NCBI GenBank assembly: GCA_947626215.1
Contig: CANQRJ010000054.1
Location: 1 to 8,862, forward strand
Source of the DNA: an uncultured Bacilli bacterium
GTDB taxonomy: Bacteria; Bacillota_I; Bacilli_A; RF39; UBA660
Direction: 5' to 3'
Length of the DNA: 8,862 nucleotides
Part shown: positions 6,723-8,862 of the stretch, one piece after another
Layout: the number at the start of each line of letters is the position of its first letter
Numbering within the stretch: the first letter of the stretch is position 1
Notes under the pieces: generated by a model
The model's input: the letters and a program-made list of their open reading frames with translations, nothing else
Database searches by the model: none
Told to the model about the DNA's origin: nothing
Position numbers and translations under genes: made by a program

Positions 6723-7730
6723 TTATAATTTTTGTAATTCTTCTACGGCTTGTTTTAACGTTGAAACGGAAATAAGACGGATGTCATATCCTTTTTCATT
6801 TTTTACTTTTACGGCCTCTTCATAATTTCCTTCTGGCACGAGAAAGACTTCGGCTTTTTTTTGAACGGCTCCGATTAGTTTATAACGAACTCCACCAATT
6901 TCTCCTACTTTTCCGTTAATATCTATAGTTCCTGTTCCTATAATTTTTTTACCTTTTGTAATGTCTTCTTCTACTAAAGAATTATATAAAGATAAAGCCA
7001 TCATGAGCCCTCCAGAAGGACCTGATTCACTCTCTTTTGTTTTAATCGATGCTTTTGGAGATTCTTCATATTGATAAGTAATCGTTATGGCAACTCCTAT
7101 TTTAGGAGCACCCTCTACTAAATAAACCTCGGCAGTGGCATCCATTTCTTTTTCATCTCTTAAAATATGAAGAGACACGATGTCTTTTTCTTGATGAGTT
7201 TCAATGATTTTACGAAGTTCATCCATACTTTTAATGGTTTGTCCGTCTACACTTAAAATGATATCAAAAAGTTTTAAATCTGTTTTTGATGATTCGTCTA
7301 AATACGTTACGTGAGGAACTTCTTGTTTTATAGAAATGTCTTTTTTAGCTAATTGAAAAGATGAAATAATCGCCGCGTCTATAGATTGTTGTGTTGAAAT
7401 TCGATCAATTTGAAATCTTTCATCAAATGTTTCATTTTCCATTGTAAGTTCGCTTACTGGCACGATGTCCCAGTCAGGGATTATATAAGATAATAAAAGA
7501 AAGGGTACACTTCCTCTTATCATCGAAACATACGCCATGCCAAGCTCTCCTTCTGTTTTGTACCCATTTTCTACGGTTACACGATTTTCTAAATTCACCA
7601 TTCCACCTGGTGAATAAATTTTAAAAGGTAGTTCATATTGAAATAACGCGACAATAAGAATTAATAAAATAAAAAATTTATAATTTTCTTTCAAAAAAGT
7701 TTTTATTTTTCCACCTATTTTTTTCCACAT
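6723..7730 (-). CDS. ylbL: PDZ-domain Lon-type membrane protease (YlbL/SepM family)
   Basis: Membrane-anchored serine protease facing outside the cytoplasm. In B. subtilis YlbL degrades the SOS-induced division inhibitor YneA, and in streptococci SepM trims the competence peptide; which substrate applies here is unknown. The 335 aa comprise one transmembrane helix (about 19-33), an N-terminal region with IYSPGG, a PDZ domain (about 125-205, with LFDIILSVDGQTIKSMDEL) and a C-terminal Lon S16 domain (about 205-335). The catalytic dyad is visible: S239 in SGPSGGLMMAL and K284 in GVRYKLIGAV, 45 residues apart as in B. subtilis. GTGTIDINGKVGEIGG is a further Lon signature. The ATG is preceded by AAGGAGG at 9 bases, a strong site. 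It is divergent from ylbJ; in B. subtilis ylbJ and ylbL are near neighbours on one strand. sigG follows after 49 bases without a clear terminator, so read-through into sigG is possible. Confidence 0.93.
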   Translation of the reverse strand: MWKKIGGKIKTFLKENYKFFILLILIVALFQYELPFKIYSPGGMVNLENRVTVENGYKTEGELGMAYVSMIRGSVPFLLLSYIIPDWDIVPVSELTMENETFDERFQIDRISTQQSIDAAIISSFQLAKKDISIKQEVPHVTYLDESSKTDLKLFDIILSVDGQTIKSMDELRKIIETHQEKDIVSLHILRDEKEMDATAEVYLVEGAPKIGVAITITYQYEESPKASIKTKESESGPSGGLMMALSLYNSLVEEDITKGKKIIGTGTIDINGKVGEIGGVRYKLIGAVQKKAEVFLVPEGNYEEAVKVKNEKGYDIRLISVSTLKQAVEELQKL

Positions 7731-7750
7731 ATTTATAATCCTCCTTATTC

Positions 7751-7759
7751 ATTCTAGCA
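7751..7759 (-). promoter_or_regulatory. Possible extended -10 promoter of ylbL
   Basis: Minus-strand TGCTAGAAT is an extended -10 with one mismatch to TATAAT. No -35 is seen, only an A/T-rich tract upstream. It is close to the AAGGAGG ribosome binding site (7746-7740), so the transcript would start at or next to that site; this closeness lowers confidence. Confidence 0.35.
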
Positions 7760-7779
7760 AAAAAAAGAAAGTTTTTTTT
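7759..7779. repeat. A8/T8 inverted repeat in the ylbL-ylbJ divergent gap
   Basis: Eight A (7759-7766), GAAAG (7767-7771) and eight T (7772-7779) form a perfect A:T inverted repeat. It lies between the two divergent genes, directly upstream of the ylbL -10 box. It may act as bent or easily melted DNA, like an UP element, but homopolymer runs are common at this base composition. Confidence 0.4.
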
Positions 7780-7830
7780 ATTTTTACGGCTTTTTTTACA
7801 TAATTTTACAAATAAATGATAAGATGTATT

Positions 7831-8715
7831 ATGAAACCTAAAAAAATACCTCTTTTCTTTTTAATTCTTTTTACTCTTTTTTTGTTTCAACAAAATGAAC
7901 TGATTCAAAAGACCATTCTTTCTAGTTGTGAACTTTTTTTAACTAAATTGTTTCCTTCTTTATTTCCTATGATGATTTTATCCGATTTATTCCTCTATTT
8001 TGGTCTTCCGGATCTTTTATGTAAATATTTTGGAAGTCTTTTTCAAAAACTTTTTCACACTTCTCCTTATGGAGCTTTTGCTTTTTTTATTTCTTGTTTT
8101 TCTGGAACTCCATCCAATGCTTATGTCATTAAAAATTTATATTTAGAAAATTGTTTATCGAAAGAGGAAGCGAGTAAAATTCTTTCTTTTTCCTTTTTTT
8201 CGAATCCTTTATTTTTATATACGATGTTAAATTTTATTTTTCCACATCAAAACTCTCTTGTTTTAAAAATTTTATTTCTTCCTTATTTGGTAAATATTTT
8301 AATAGGCCTTACAATGAAACCCACTTCTAATTCTTTTTCCACATTCACCAAAAAAGAAAAATTAAGTTTTGGAAATTTTTTATCGAATAGTATTCAAAAT
8401 GCTATGCATACTCTTTTATTTATTTTAGGAACGATTACTTTATTTTTTTTAATCAATGCTTTATTGAATCCTCATCAAGAAATTTTTATTTCAGGATTAT
8501 TAGAAATCAGTCAAGGCTTAAATGCTTTAATTGCTAGCACCTATTCTATCAAATTAAAAGAAATCCTTTCTGTTATTATGATAAGTTTTGGAGGACTTTC
8601 GATTCACTTGCAAATAAAAGGAATCTTAAATGAAACTCCTATTTCATATATAGAATTTTTAAAAGGAAGAATAAAACAAACTGTATTAAGTGTTCTCTTC
8701 GTATTCTTTATTTAA
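7831..8715 (+). CDS. ylbJ: Sporulation integral membrane protein YlbJ
   Basis: Multi-pass membrane protein of the nucleoside-recognition/Gate fold family. In B. subtilis ylbJ is a mother-cell (sigma-E) gene needed for normal cortex and heat-resistant spores; the transported substrate is unknown. The 294 aa contain about seven hydrophobic segments (around 6-22, 40-60, 78-95, 118-132, 140-160, 195-218 and 245-262) and family-like motifs LFPSLFPMMILSDLFL, CFSGTPSNAYVIKNLYL, FSFFSNPLFLYT and a late SFGGLSIHLQI that parallels the GGLSVHAQ motif. It is shorter than the roughly 400 aa of B. subtilis YlbJ, with no sign of a frameshift, so it looks like a compact version. The ATG at 7831 (MKPKKIPLFF) fits the family's N-terminus; an in-frame ATG at 7816 would add five residues. 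Neither has a convincing ribosome binding site, which is unusual here. A sigma-E promoter could not be recognised with confidence. Divergent from ylbL. Confidence 0.85.
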   Translation: MKPKKIPLFFLILFTLFLFQQNELIQKTILSSCELFLTKLFPSLFPMMILSDLFLYFGLPDLLCKYFGSLFQKLFHTSPYGAFAFFISCFSGTPSNAYVIKNLYLENCLSKEEASKILSFSFFSNPLFLYTMLNFIFPHQNSLVLKILFLPYLVNILIGLTMKPTSNSFSTFTKKEKLSFGNFLSNSIQNAMHTLLFILGTITLFFLINALLNPHQEIFISGLLEISQGLNALIASTYSIKLKEILSVIMISFGGLSIHLQIKGILNETPISYIEFLKGRIKQTVLSVLFVFFI

Positions 8716-8791
8716 AAAAAAAATTAAATATCTGTTATAAAGAAAAGAAATATTTTTTTGTATATAATAAATAAAGTAATATACTCAGGAT
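8716..8791 (+). other. AT-rich spacer after ylbJ
   Basis: This stretch is almost entirely A and T. It contains a TATAAT at 8763-8768 without a matching -35 and a short inverted repeat GTATAT (8760-8765) / ATATAC (8779-8784). I see no coding region or RNA that I can support. Confidence 0.4.
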
Positions 8792-8824
8792 AAACGCATG
8801 AGTTTTTGAAATTCATGCGTTTTT
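8792..8824 (+). terminator. Terminator hairpin after ylbJ
   Basis: AAACGCATG plus AGTTT (8792-8805) pairs with AAATT plus CATGCGTTT (8809-8822), giving a 14-bp stem with one G-T pair and a 3-base loop. The T run (8820-8824) overlaps the end of the stem, so the free U tail is short. It most likely ends the ylbJ transcript. Its 3' arm also carries the -35 of the next promoter. Confidence 0.7.
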
Positions 8825-8834
8825 CATGTATAAT
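8806..8834 (+). promoter_or_regulatory. Strong sigma-A promoter of the gene leaving the window
   Basis: TTGAAA (8806-8811), a 17-base spacer and a perfect TATAAT (8829-8834) give the best housekeeping promoter in the window. The expected start is near 8841. The -35 lies in the loop and 3' arm of the preceding hairpin, so terminator and promoter share DNA. Confidence 0.75.
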
Positions 8835-8855
8835 GGGGAAAAGGATAAAGGGAAT

Positions 8856-8862
8856 ATGAGTA
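8856..8862 (+). CDS. Start of a further gene, cut by the window end
   Basis: ATG AGT A is all that is visible. The ATG follows the promoter at 8806-8834 by about 20 bases and has AAAAGGA (8839-8845) 10 bases upstream; a second purine run AAAGGG (8847-8852) is too close to be optimal. The product cannot be identified, and the true start could lie beyond the window. Confidence 0.4.

Noticed and set aside
6698..6725. A hairpin-like A/T repeat between ylbL and sigG as terminator
   Set aside because: Pairing is almost only A:T with a large loop or bulge; the stretch is better explained as the sigG promoter region.

Overview
The window reads as chromosomal DNA from a low-GC, spore-forming member of the Firmicutes (Bacilli or an Erysipelotrichia/RF39-like relative). 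The support is the AT-rich composition (roughly 30% GC, lower in the first gene), A/T-rich promoters with extended -10 boxes, GGAGG-type ribosome binding sites, U-tailed hairpin terminators and the set of proteins encoded. TGG encodes Trp and TGA is used as a stop, so the genetic code is the standard bacterial one and not the Mycoplasma code. All recognisable genes are chromosomal housekeeping or sporulation genes. I see no transposase, integrase, phage gene or CRISPR array.

Layout, left to right. (1) The 3' part of a tRNA-Pro(UGG) gene is cut by the window edge and followed by a terminator. (2) A plus-strand orphan gene of 460 codons has its own promoter; it is clearly more AT-rich than its neighbours and I cannot assign it. 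(3) A long minus-strand block reads, in transcription order: a YlbL/SepM-type PDZ-Lon membrane protease, the forespore sigma factor SigG, a membrane-anchored protein of unknown function, DNA polymerase I (polA) and formamidopyrimidine-DNA glycosylase (mutM). A bidirectional terminator separates mutM from the convergent orphan gene. (4) Divergent from ylbL is ylbJ, a sporulation membrane protein. It is followed by a strong hairpin that overlaps a consensus-like promoter and the first codons of a further plus-strand gene.

How the genes fit together. polA-mutM is a conserved Bacillus-type repair pair: MutM excises oxidised guanine and Pol I fills the gap. YlbL-type proteases clear an SOS division inhibitor in Bacillus subtilis, which makes a loose DNA-damage theme with polA and mutM. 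SigG and YlbJ belong to sporulation, in the forespore and mother cell respectively. The most informative regulatory signal is upstream of sigG: GAATA, a 15-base spacer, then GGCCATAAA. This agrees closely with the sigma-F promoter consensus, and read with an 18-base spacer to CATAAAA it also agrees with the sigma-G consensus. It implies that the forespore sigma cascade and SigG autoregulation are conserved even though sigG here is not next to spoIIGA-sigE. I did not find a convincing undescribed system; the best unknowns are the orphan gene and the membrane-anchored protein between sigG and polA.
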